A stretch of 64,000 bases of DNA from Rhodoferax sp. (GTDB lineage: Bacteria > Pseudomonadota > Gammaproteobacteria > Burkholderiales > Burkholderiaceae_C). The notes under the pieces are model-generated. The model was given only the letters and a program-made list of their open reading frames with translations. It did no database searches and was not told the DNA's origin. The DNA is taken from positions 248,001-312,000 of the forward strand of contig JACKLL010000002.1 in the NCBI GenBank assembly GCA_024235935.1, read 5' to 3'. This document shows positions 17,052-24,126 of this stretch, one piece after another; position 1 is the stretch's first letter; every line of letters begins with the position of its first letter. Both the position numbers and the translations under genes were made by a program.

Positions 17052-18227
17052 TCAGCGTTCCTTGATGGCTGAACGGCTGTTGTACCAGTTCATCAGCAAG
17101 GAGGTGGACAAGGAGGTGGTCAGGTAGACCAGCATGACGATGGCAATCGCCTCGACAGCCCGGCCGGTCTGGTTCAGCGAGGTGTTGGCGATCGACACCA
17201 CGTCGGGGTAGCCGATGGCCACCGCCAGTGACGAGTTCTTGGTCAGGTTCAGGAACTGGTTGGTGACCGGCGGAATGATCACGCGCAATGCCTGTGGCAA
17301 GGTCACCAGGCGCATCACCTGGCGCGGATGCAGTCCCAGTGCGGCAGCCGCCTCACCCTGGCCCTGCGCCACGGACTGGATGCCCGAGCGCACGACCTCG
17401 GCGACGAAGGCCGCGGTATACATGGTCAGCCCGAGCAGCACGGCCAGGAATTCCGGTGTCAGCGCGCCGCCATGCTCGATCGAGAAATCACCCTTGATCG
17501 GAAAGTCGAAGTCCAGGGGCGCGCCGCCCAGCCACCATGACAGCACACCGGTGACGACGAAGATCGCGACGGGAACCCAGAACATGCTGCGCAACTGCCC
17601 GGTCTCCTCGAACTTGCGGAAGGCCCACTTGCGATAGCCCACGGCGAGAAAGGCGCCGGCCACCAGGCCGAGCACGCCCCACAGATGGCCGGACTCCCAT
17701 ATCGGCTTGGGGAAGATCAGTCCGCCCTTTGCCAGGTACATGGGCCCGATCTGCCAGGCGTCCTGCACATAGGGCAAGGTCTCGGTCAACAGCAGATACC
17801 ACATCAGCAACTGCAGCAGGATGGGGACGTTGCGGAACATCTCGACGTAGGCATAGCAAATGCCGCGCACCAGTGCGTTGCGAGAAAAGCGGCCGACGCC
17901 GAGCAGGGTTCCCAGAATGGTGGTCAGGATGATGCCGACGATGGCAACGCGCAAGGTGTTGGCGATGCCGACCGCATAGGCCTTCCAGTAGGGAGAGGCT
18001 GAATCGAACGGAAACAGGCTCTCGCCGATGTCGAAACCGGCCGAGTCGCCGAGAAAGTCGAAACCGCTCTGGATGCCGCGCGCCTGCATGTTGATGAGCG
18101 TGTTGTGGGCCAGGAACCAAATGCCCAGCCCGACGGCGCCGATGGCCAGTATCTGGTAGATGACGCCCCTGAAAGCCTGGCTGCGCCAGGACCACGTCTG
18201 CTTTTTGTGGGGTGATGAATCGCTCAT
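17052..18227 (-). CDS. aapQ: General L-amino acid ABC transporter permease
   Basis: A 391-residue permease with the large periplasmic/linker insertion typical of AapQ. The cytoplasmic EAA loop reads EAAAALGLHPRQVMRLVTLP (about residues 285-304). ATG at 18227 is chosen over a GTG two codons upstream. It follows aapJ after a 107-bp gap containing a hairpin with a T-rich tail, which probably lowers its expression relative to the binding protein. It pairs with AapM as a heterodimeric channel. Confidence 0.93.
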   Translation of the reverse strand: MSDSSPHKKQTWSWRSQAFRGVIYQILAIGAVGLGIWFLAHNTLINMQARGIQSGFDFLGDSAGFDIGESLFPFDSASPYWKAYAVGIANTLRVAIVGIILTTILGTLLGVGRFSRNALVRGICYAYVEMFRNVPILLQLLMWYLLLTETLPYVQDAWQIGPMYLAKGGLIFPKPIWESGHLWGVLGLVAGAFLAVGYRKWAFRKFEETGQLRSMFWVPVAIFVVTGVLSWWLGGAPLDFDFPIKGDFSIEHGGALTPEFLAVLLGLTMYTAAFVAEVVRSGIQSVAQGQGEAAAALGLHPRQVMRLVTLPQALRVIIPPVTNQFLNLTKNSSLAVAIGYPDVVSIANTSLNQTGRAVEAIAIVMLVYLTTSLSTSLLMNWYNSRSAIKER

Positions 18228-18270
18228 GGGCACTGCTTCTTATTGGATGTGTACAGCCGCAAAAACAACA

Positions 18271-18311
18271 ATGCCGCTGCCGGAGGACGTCGAACGTTCC
18301 GACAGCGGCAT
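18271..18311 (-). terminator. Intra-operonic hairpin with T-tract between aapJ and aapQ
   Basis: On the minus strand ATGCCGCTG (18311-18303) pairs with CAGCGGCAT (18279-18271), and an inner four-base CGGA/TCCG pairing lengthens the stem. A GTTTTTG tract follows on the minus strand. It begins 24 bases after the aapJ stop and lies before aapQ, the expected position for a partial terminator or RNase barrier that leaves the binding protein mRNA in excess over the permease mRNA. Confidence 0.75.
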
Positions 18312-18334
18312 CATTCAGGTACCGGACTTGCCGA

Positions 18335-19369
18335 TCAGCGTGCCGGGTACGGGTACATCAGCCCGCCTTTGTTCCACAGGTTGTTCAAGCCGCGTGGCAG
18401 GTTCAGTGCAGTCTTCGGACCCAGGTTGCGGTCGTAGCTCTCACCATAGTTTCCGACGGCCTTGACAGCACGCGCCAGCCATTCCTTGTCCAGCCCCAGC
18501 AGCTTGCCGGTGTCTTCGTTGCCACCACCCAGCAGGCGCTGCACCACCGGATCATCGCTGGACTTCATCTTGTCGACGTTGGCCTGCGTGATGCCGTATT
18601 CCTCGGATTCCATCATGCCGTACAGCACCCACTTGACGATGGAGAACCACTCGTCGTCACCGCGGCGGACCATGGGGCCCAGCGGCTCCTTGGAGATCAG
18701 TTCCGGCAGGATCACGTGTTCCTTCGGATCCTTGGCTTCCTTGCTGCGCACCGACGACAGGCCGGAGGCGTCCGTGGTGTAGGCGATGCAGCGGCCGGAG
18801 AAATAGGCACTGGTGGCGGCTTCAACCTTCTCGAACACGACAGGCTTGATGTTCAGGTTGTTGGCCTTGGAATAGTCGGTCAGGTTCTTCTCGGTCGTGG
18901 TGCCGGACTGCACGCAGACGGTCTGGCCCTTGAGCTGCTTGGCGCTCTTCATCTTGGTGCGTGTCGGCACCATGAAGCCCTGGCCATCGAAGTAGTTCAC
19001 CACCGTGATCTGGAGCCCCAGCGATGCGTCGCGCGACAGCGTGAAGGTGGTGTTGCGTGCCAGTACGTCGATCTCGCCGGACTGCAGGGCCGTGAAGCGC
19101 TGCTGGGCCGTCAGGGGAACATACTTGACCTTCTCGGCGTCGCCCAGCGTGGCGGCGGCCAATGCCTTGCACACATCGATGTCGAGGCCCGACCATTTGC
19201 CGGTCGAGTCGGCGGCTGCAAAACCTGCCAGGCCGGTATTGACCCCGCAGACGACCTGTCCGCGCGCCTTGATGGCGTCCAGCGTCTTGCCCGCATGCGC
19301 CGGCATGGCGAGCATTGCGCCGGCGGCAGCGACGGCCGCAACCGCGAATTTGATCTTGCTTGTCTTCAT
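18335..19369 (-). CDS. aapJ: General L-amino acid ABC transporter, periplasmic binding protein
   Basis: A 344-residue periplasmic amino-acid binding protein. A Sec signal ends at PAHAG (about residue 26). The mature protein begins TLDAIKARGQVVCGVNTGLAG, the AapJ/BztA hallmark, followed by FAAADSTGKWSGLDIDVCKA. It is longer than GlnH/HisJ proteins (about 260), as Aap binding proteins are. It is the first gene of aapJQMP. The 217-bp upstream region (19370-19586) holds the presumed promoter; a TTGACA on the minus strand near 19490 lacks a convincing -10 partner. Confidence 0.94.
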   Translation of the reverse strand: MKTSKIKFAVAAVAAAGAMLAMPAHAGKTLDAIKARGQVVCGVNTGLAGFAAADSTGKWSGLDIDVCKALAAATLGDAEKVKYVPLTAQQRFTALQSGEIDVLARNTTFTLSRDASLGLQITVVNYFDGQGFMVPTRTKMKSAKQLKGQTVCVQSGTTTEKNLTDYSKANNLNIKPVVFEKVEAATSAYFSGRCIAYTTDASGLSSVRSKEAKDPKEHVILPELISKEPLGPMVRRGDDEWFSIVKWVLYGMMESEEYGITQANVDKMKSSDDPVVQRLLGGGNEDTGKLLGLDKEWLARAVKAVGNYGESYDRNLGPKTALNLPRGLNNLWNKGGLMYPYPAR

Positions 19370-19586
19370 ATGTTGTTACTCCATCTATGTTGTTACCTGG
19401 CATGTGAAGCACGCACCATCCTGCGGCGCCACGGAACCAGTCCTTAATTTACATTTTCTGGTCTGGCACCACATTGGGGTTTACGCTGTCAACTCATGCA
19501 GAACCTGCATAACCCCAAGCTGGTGCACTCAAAGAGACCCACTGCAGGGGCCAGCACGAACCATGCCTGTGTGCGGCGCGCAGCTG

Positions 19587-20138
19587 TCAGATGTAGCCGA
19601 CGGTCGGCTTGACGTGCCGCATGTGCAAGGACATGCCCAAGGCCGCCATGTGGTTTTTGTTGCGGCCCAGGATGTCCTGGGCCAGGGGCAGGAACTCGGC
19701 CTCCTCGAACGCGGCGTGCGCGTGGTACTCCTTGACCAACTGTTCTACGGCAACGGTATCCAGTGCGGTGTCATGGCCTTTGGCGATGGGTTTGAGCTGG
19801 GGCTTGATGCGCGACCACCAGGCTTCGATCTGGCGGTGCTCCGTGGTCAGCCGTTCGACCATGGTCTGAACGTGTGTGAGCTCCGCACCGGCGGCAGCAC
19901 TCTGCAATACCGCAGGAAAGAGTTCGCGCTCTTCCTCGGCATGGTGTTCGAGGATCACGGCATCGAAGAATTTCAGCATGTCTGCCGCCAGCGCATGTGC
20001 CCGTTGGGCCGGCACCAGCAATGCTGGCAACTCGCCCAGTGCGTCCAGGTGGCCGATGATGCCGACGTGGCATTGCGAGAAGTTGGCGATGGGCGCGGCG
20101 GCGCCCGTTGGTGCGGGCAATGGGTCGGTGCGGGTCAT
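19587..20138 (-). CDS. Hemerythrin-domain protein
   Basis: A 183-residue soluble helical protein with the histidine/glutamate pattern of hemerythrin HHE domains: CHVGIIGHLDAL near the N-terminus, ILEHHAEEERELFP in the middle, TTEHRQIEAWW and YHAHAAFEEAEFLPLA at the end, giving a diiron site that may bind O2 or NO. ATG at 20138 is preceded by GGAG at 7 bases; an upstream in-frame start at 20177 is rejected. It follows the nar operon on the same strand but has its own FNR-like promoter. A role in O2/NO handling during nitrate respiration or iron-sulfur repair is inferred. Confidence 0.88.
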   Translation of the reverse strand: MTRTDPLPAPTGAAAPIANFSQCHVGIIGHLDALGELPALLVPAQRAHALAADMLKFFDAVILEHHAEEERELFPAVLQSAAAGAELTHVQTMVERLTTEHRQIEAWWSRIKPQLKPIAKGHDTALDTVAVEQLVKEYHAHAAFEEAEFLPLAQDILGRNKNHMAALGMSLHMRHVKPTVGYI

Positions 20139-20203
20139 GGGCGGCTCCAGATGCGGCGTGTGTGGCGATGGCAGCATTGTGGTCGGATCATCGCCATGCC
20201 GTC

Positions 20204-20217
20204 TTGACCATGATCAG
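20204..20217 (-). promoter_or_regulatory. FNR/ANR-like box of the hemerythrin promoter
   Basis: Read on the plus strand the site is TTGACCATGATCAG, one mismatch per half from TTGAT-N4-ATCAA. On the minus strand a CACAAT -10 box (20181-20176, four of six) places the transcription start at 20169, exactly 41.5 bases from the centre of the box (20210.5), the class II FNR geometry. The leader would be 31 bases. Confidence 0.6.
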
Positions 20218-20239
20218 CGGGCGGCCAAGGCCTCTGCGC

Positions 20240-21055
20240 CTATTGCACCAGCGGCGTATCGGCGGCGTCCAGATCGATACCCACCAGCCGCGCCTGCCCC
20301 GCCAGCAGTTGCAGGTATTGGCGCAATGCGGTCACGAAGCTGTGCTGGCGCAATGCCATGGCCACGGCCCCCTTGACGGCTTCGAACGACTCCTGCGTGC
20401 CGGCTTCGCGCGCCACCACCTCGACCACGTGCAGGCCGAAGCGGCTGTGCACCAGGGTCGGCAGCACGCCGACCTGGCTTTCCCCGAACAGCGTGCGTGC
20501 GAGTTCTGGCGCCATCTCTTCCCGGGTCAGCCAGCCGAGATCGCCGCCCTGCGCTGCGCTGGGGCAATTGGAGAACTCGCGCGCCGAACGGGCAAAGCCA
20601 TCATCGGCCGAACCGTCATGACAACGGACGTCGAGCAGGCAGGTCTCGGCCCGGTTGCGCAGTCGCACCACGTCCATGCCCTGTGTCAGGGCAAAGAGAA
20701 TGTGCCGCATGTGGATGCGTTCGCCACGTTGGTAACGCGCCATGTGCGCCTGGTAATGGCGCTGACAGGCTTCTTCCGACGGCTCCGGTACCAGCACTTC
20801 GCGTGTGATCAGTGTGTCGATCGCGCTGCTGGCCGCCTCGCTGGCAACGCCGTCAGTTGCTGGTGGATCGTTGGCGTCCAGCAAGCCGCCTGCAATCGCA
20901 GCCTGGCGCAACAGTTCGCTGCAGGCACGCTGGCGCAAGGCTTCGGCCTCCAGCACTTCGCCGGGCTTGTGCAGCGCGACGCCGTTCACTGACGCGACCG
21001 GGGCTGCCGTGTCCTCGCTGCCGGTGGCCATGGGGGATGGTTTGTCGAGAAGCAT
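20240..21055 (-). CDS. Parvulin-type peptidyl-prolyl isomerase of the nar operon
   Basis: A 271-residue protein with a PpiC-type rotamase domain in its second half (RIHMRHILFAL start, GGDLGWLTREEMAPELARTLF, then HSRFGLHVVEVVAREAG), preceded by a SurA/NifM-like helical N-terminus. There is no signal peptide, so it is probably cytoplasmic. It starts 15 bases after the narI stop. I recall a NifM-like PPIase at the same place in the Pseudomonas aeruginosa nar operon, so a role in folding or maturation of the nitrate reductase is likely but inferred. Confidence 0.88.
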   Translation of the reverse strand: MLLDKPSPMATGSEDTAAPVASVNGVALHKPGEVLEAEALRQRACSELLRQAAIAGGLLDANDPPATDGVASEAASSAIDTLITREVLVPEPSEEACQRHYQAHMARYQRGERIHMRHILFALTQGMDVVRLRNRAETCLLDVRCHDGSADDGFARSAREFSNCPSAAQGGDLGWLTREEMAPELARTLFGESQVGVLPTLVHSRFGLHVVEVVAREAGTQESFEAVKGAVAMALRQHSFVTALRQYLQLLAGQARLVGIDLDAADTPLVQ

Positions 21056-21070
21056 GCTGGATCCTCCGGA

Positions 21071-21814
21071 TCAGACGCCAGCGCCGGGCTGGCGCGGCTG
21101 GTTGTGGTCGGCCGGCAGGTTCAGACGCCGGCTGCGCACCACCTGGTGGGGGCGGAACAGATAGGCGACGGTGGCAAAGCCGCTCCAGACATGGACCAGC
21201 CGGCTGAATGGAAACAGAAAGAAGATCGTCATGCCCAGTACCAGGTGCACCTTGTAAGGCCATGCCACGCCCGCCAGGGCAGCGGCATCAGGGCGGAAGG
21301 TGACCAGGTTCTGTGCCCAGTCGGCCAGGATCAACATCGTGCCGCCATCACTGTGGCCGATCGAGAACGGCAGCGTGATCAGGCCGAGCACCAGCTGCAC
21401 CCACAGGATCAGCAGGATCGCGATGTCGGTGCGATGGCTGGTGAGCCGGATGCGTGGATCGAACAGGCGCCGGTGCAGCAGCAGGCTCAGGCCGACGAAA
21501 CAGATCGCACCGGCAATGCCGCCAGCGGTCACGGCAATCATCTGCTTCTGGCCGGCGGTCATGAAGGATTCGTAGACCCAGTGGGGTGTCAGCAGGCCGA
21601 CGAAATGGCCGCCGAACAGGAACAGGATGCCGATGTGGAACAGGTTGCTGCCCCAGCGCAGTGTGCCGGTGCGCAGCATCTGCGAGGAATCGCTTTTCCA
21701 GGTGTACTGGTCACGGTCGAAGCGCGCCAGGCTGCCCATCAGGAACACTGCCAGGCAGATGTACGGATAGACGTTGAAGGCGAAGTTGTGCAGGTAGTTC
21801 TGGATGGCACTCAT
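21071..21814 (-). CDS. narI: Respiratory nitrate reductase, gamma (cytochrome b) subunit
   Basis: A 247-residue integral membrane cytochrome b that oxidises quinol and passes electrons to NarH. Five membrane helices are visible, with heme-ligand histidines in the FHIGILFLFGGHFVG segment (helix 2) and the WPYKVHLVLGMTIFFLFPFSRLVHVWS segment (helix 5). The ATG overlaps the narJ stop by 4 bases. Length is slightly above the E. coli protein (225) because of a C-terminal tail. Confidence 0.96.
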   Translation of the reverse strand: MSAIQNYLHNFAFNVYPYICLAVFLMGSLARFDRDQYTWKSDSSQMLRTGTLRWGSNLFHIGILFLFGGHFVGLLTPHWVYESFMTAGQKQMIAVTAGGIAGAICFVGLSLLLHRRLFDPRIRLTSHRTDIAILLILWVQLVLGLITLPFSIGHSDGGTMLILADWAQNLVTFRPDAAALAGVAWPYKVHLVLGMTIFFLFPFSRLVHVWSGFATVAYLFRPHQVVRSRRLNLPADHNQPRQPGAGV

Positions 21815-22524
21815 GATGGGACTCCTGGTGTCGGCGCGCTGGCGCCTGGGCGGCGGACAATCTGGATCGGCTGCGCCTGGCCGGGACGGGCCTGGCCCTT
21901 GGTCGAACAACCATCGAACACCGGTGGTTCTGCCCAGTTATCGTCGAGATCCTCTTCGACCGGCAGCTTGACGGCTTCGGCCTTTTCTCCGGCCAGGTCG
22001 AGCAGGGCGCCCAGGATGCTGGCGTAGGGACTGCGATGTTTCTGCAGGGCACTGAAGATGGCGTTGAAGATATGCGCCATCTCGGACAGAAACGCACGTG
22101 CTTCGGCCGGCGGCTGGGTCGACACGAACTCGAGCACCGCCGGCAGGTAGTCCGGCAGTTCGCCTTCGGCCAGATACAGTCCGGCTTTCTCGTAGGTCTG
22201 TGCCAGATCGATCATGGCCGGACCCCGGTCGCGCGAATCTCCGTGCACGTGTTCGAACAGATGCAGCGAGGTTGCGCGCCCCCGGTCGAACAGCGACACG
22301 TACTCGGCCTCGTTGACCAGCACGTCGCGCCGCGCCAGCGTGTCGAGCAGCGCATCGAGTTCAGTCAGTCGCGTGGCAGACAACGCCCGCTCCTGATGCA
22401 GCACTTCGCCGATACCGGGAATGAAGCCGCGCAGTTGCGCATCGGGATACGACAGCAGTGCAGCCATCGCACGCAGCGTGAGCGATGCGGAGGCCGGTGG
22501 AGTCTTCTTGCCGAACATGCTCAT
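21811..22524 (-). CDS. narJ: Nitrate reductase molybdenum cofactor assembly chaperone
   Basis: A 237-residue cytoplasmic TorD-family chaperone that binds apo-NarG for molybdenum cofactor and iron-sulfur insertion. Recognisable stretches are LRAMAALLSYPDAQLR near the start and SLFDRGRATSLHLFEHVHGDSRDRG in the middle, a NarJ hallmark. Four-base overlaps with narH (upstream) and narI (downstream) show tight translational coupling. Confidence 0.96.
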   Translation of the reverse strand: MSMFGKKTPPASASLTLRAMAALLSYPDAQLRGFIPGIGEVLHQERALSATRLTELDALLDTLARRDVLVNEAEYVSLFDRGRATSLHLFEHVHGDSRDRGPAMIDLAQTYEKAGLYLAEGELPDYLPAVLEFVSTQPPAEARAFLSEMAHIFNAIFSALQKHRSPYASILGALLDLAGEKAEAVKLPVEEDLDDNWAEPPVFDGCSTKGQARPGQAQPIQIVRRPGASAPTPGVPS

Positions 22525-24044
22525 ACCTCCGCCCGGATCGGGATGGTGCGCTTCTTCTCGCTACCGAACAGGCTGGTCTCGCCTGTTCCTTCGGAGCAGC
22601 CGTTGCCGAAGCTGAAGCCGCAGCCGCCGCGCACATTGAAGGTGTTCTCGGCGTATTCGCGGTGGGTCGTGGGAATGACGAAGCGGTCTTCGTAGTTGGC
22701 AATCGCCATCACCTGGTACATCTCCTCGACCTCGGCCTGCGTGATGCCGACCTGTTCGAGCACCGCCGCGTTGTGCCGCTGCTCGACATGTTTCTCGCGC
22801 TGGTAGGCACGCATCGCCAGCATGCGTTCGAGTGCACGCACCACCGGCACGGTGTCGCCCGCGGTCAGCAGGTTGGCCAGGTACTTGACCGGAATCCGCA
22901 GCTGGTTGACATCGGGGATCTCGCCATTGGTGCCGACATGGCCGGCGTTGGCGGCCGCCGAGATCGGCGACAGGGGTGGCACGTACCAGACCATGGGCAG
23001 GGTGCGGTACTCCGGGTGCAGCGGCAAAGCCACACGCCATTGCACGGCCATCTTGTAGACCGGGCTGTGGCGCGCAGCGTCCATCCATTTGTCGGGGATA
23101 CCATCGATACGCGCCTGCTCGATCACCTTCGGATCGAACGGGTCCAGGAAGATGTCGAGCTGGGCCTGGTAAAGGTCACGGTCGTGTTCCACGCTCGCGG
23201 CCTCCTGGATCCTGTCTGCGTCATACAGCAGGACGCCGAGATAGCGGATCCGGCCGACGCAGGTTTCCGAGCACACGGTCGGTTGTCCGGCCTCGATGCG
23301 CGGGTAGCAGAAGATGCACTTCTCGGCCTTGCCGCTTTTCCAGTTGTAGTAGATCTTCTTGTACGGGCAACCCGATACACACATGCGCCAGCCGCGGCAC
23401 TTGTCCTGGTCGATCAGCACGATGCCGTCTTCCTCGCGCTTGTAGATCGAGCCCGACGGACACGATGCGACACAGGCCGGGTTCAGGCAATGCTCGCACA
23501 GGCGCGGCAGGTACATCATGAAGGTGTTCTCGAACTGGCCGTAGATGTCCTTCTGGATATCGTCGAAGTTCTTGTCCTTGCTGCGCTTGGAGAACTCACC
23601 ACCCAGGATCTCCTCCCAGTTCGGGCCCCAGACGATCTTGTCCATCTGCTTGCCGGTGATCAGGCTGCGTGGACGGGCGGTTGGCGTCGCCTTCATCTCG
23701 GGAGCGGCCTGCAGGTGTGCGTAGTCGAAGGTAAACGGCTCGTAATAGTCGTCGATCTCCGGCAGCTTGGGGTTGGCGAAGATGCGCATCAGCAGCTTCC
23801 ACTTGGCACCCTGGCGCGGCTCGATCGTGCCGTTGGCCTTGCGTACCCAGCCGCCATGCCATTTCTCCTGGTTCTCCCACTCCTTGGGATAACCGATGCC
23901 GGGCTTGGTCTCGACGTTGTTGAACCAGGCGTACTCCATGCCGGGCCGGCTGGTCCAGACGTTCTTGCAGGTGACCGAACAGGTGTGGCAACCGATGCAC
24001 TTGTCCAGGTTCAGCACCATGCCGATTTGAGCGCGTATTTTCAT
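22521..24044 (-). CDS. narH: Respiratory nitrate reductase, beta (iron-sulfur) subunit
   Basis: A 507-residue cytoplasmic electron-transfer subunit. Four cysteine clusters are present: CIGCHTC..C near the N-terminus, CEHCLNPACVASC, CRGWRMCVSGC (with W replacing a cysteine, the [3Fe-4S] site) and CIFCYPRIEAGQPTVCSETC. Start at 24044 gives MKIRAQIGMVLNLDKC, identical in plan to E. coli NarH. Its Shine-Dalgarno (GGGAGG) is the distal arm of a hairpin that looks like the end of an intergenic repeat. Confidence 0.97.
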   Translation of the reverse strand: MKIRAQIGMVLNLDKCIGCHTCSVTCKNVWTSRPGMEYAWFNNVETKPGIGYPKEWENQEKWHGGWVRKANGTIEPRQGAKWKLLMRIFANPKLPEIDDYYEPFTFDYAHLQAAPEMKATPTARPRSLITGKQMDKIVWGPNWEEILGGEFSKRSKDKNFDDIQKDIYGQFENTFMMYLPRLCEHCLNPACVASCPSGSIYKREEDGIVLIDQDKCRGWRMCVSGCPYKKIYYNWKSGKAEKCIFCYPRIEAGQPTVCSETCVGRIRYLGVLLYDADRIQEAASVEHDRDLYQAQLDIFLDPFDPKVIEQARIDGIPDKWMDAARHSPVYKMAVQWRVALPLHPEYRTLPMVWYVPPLSPISAAANAGHVGTNGEIPDVNQLRIPVKYLANLLTAGDTVPVVRALERMLAMRAYQREKHVEQRHNAAVLEQVGITQAEVEEMYQVMAIANYEDRFVIPTTHREYAENTFNVRGGCGFSFGNGCSEGTGETSLFGSEKKRTIPIRAEV

Positions 24045-24047
24045 ACT

Positions 24048-24076
24048 GCCTCCCGCCGGGCCGCCCCAAGGGAGGC
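24048..24076 (-). repeat. Hairpin/repeat remnant containing the narH Shine-Dalgarno
   Basis: GCCTCCC and GGGAGGC (24048-24054 and 24070-24076) form a perfect 7-bp stem with a 15-base GC-rich loop in the 82-bp narG-narH gap. On the mRNA strand the 3' arm is GGGAGGC, directly before AGT-ATG of narH, so the ribosome site is inside the stem. The wording of the element (CCTTGGGGCGGCCCGGCGGG) matches an intergenic repeat I remember as common in Comamonadaceae genomes; that is recollection, not a search. Confidence 0.55.
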
Positions 24077-24126
24077 AAGCCACCCATGGGGGGGCAACGA
24101 ATACACGAAGTGATGAGTGTGGGGGG

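Noticed and set aside
19464..19479. TGGCAC near the aapJ upstream region as a sigma-54 promoter
   Set aside because: The -12 element (TTGC) is missing; only TGGG follows at the right distance.
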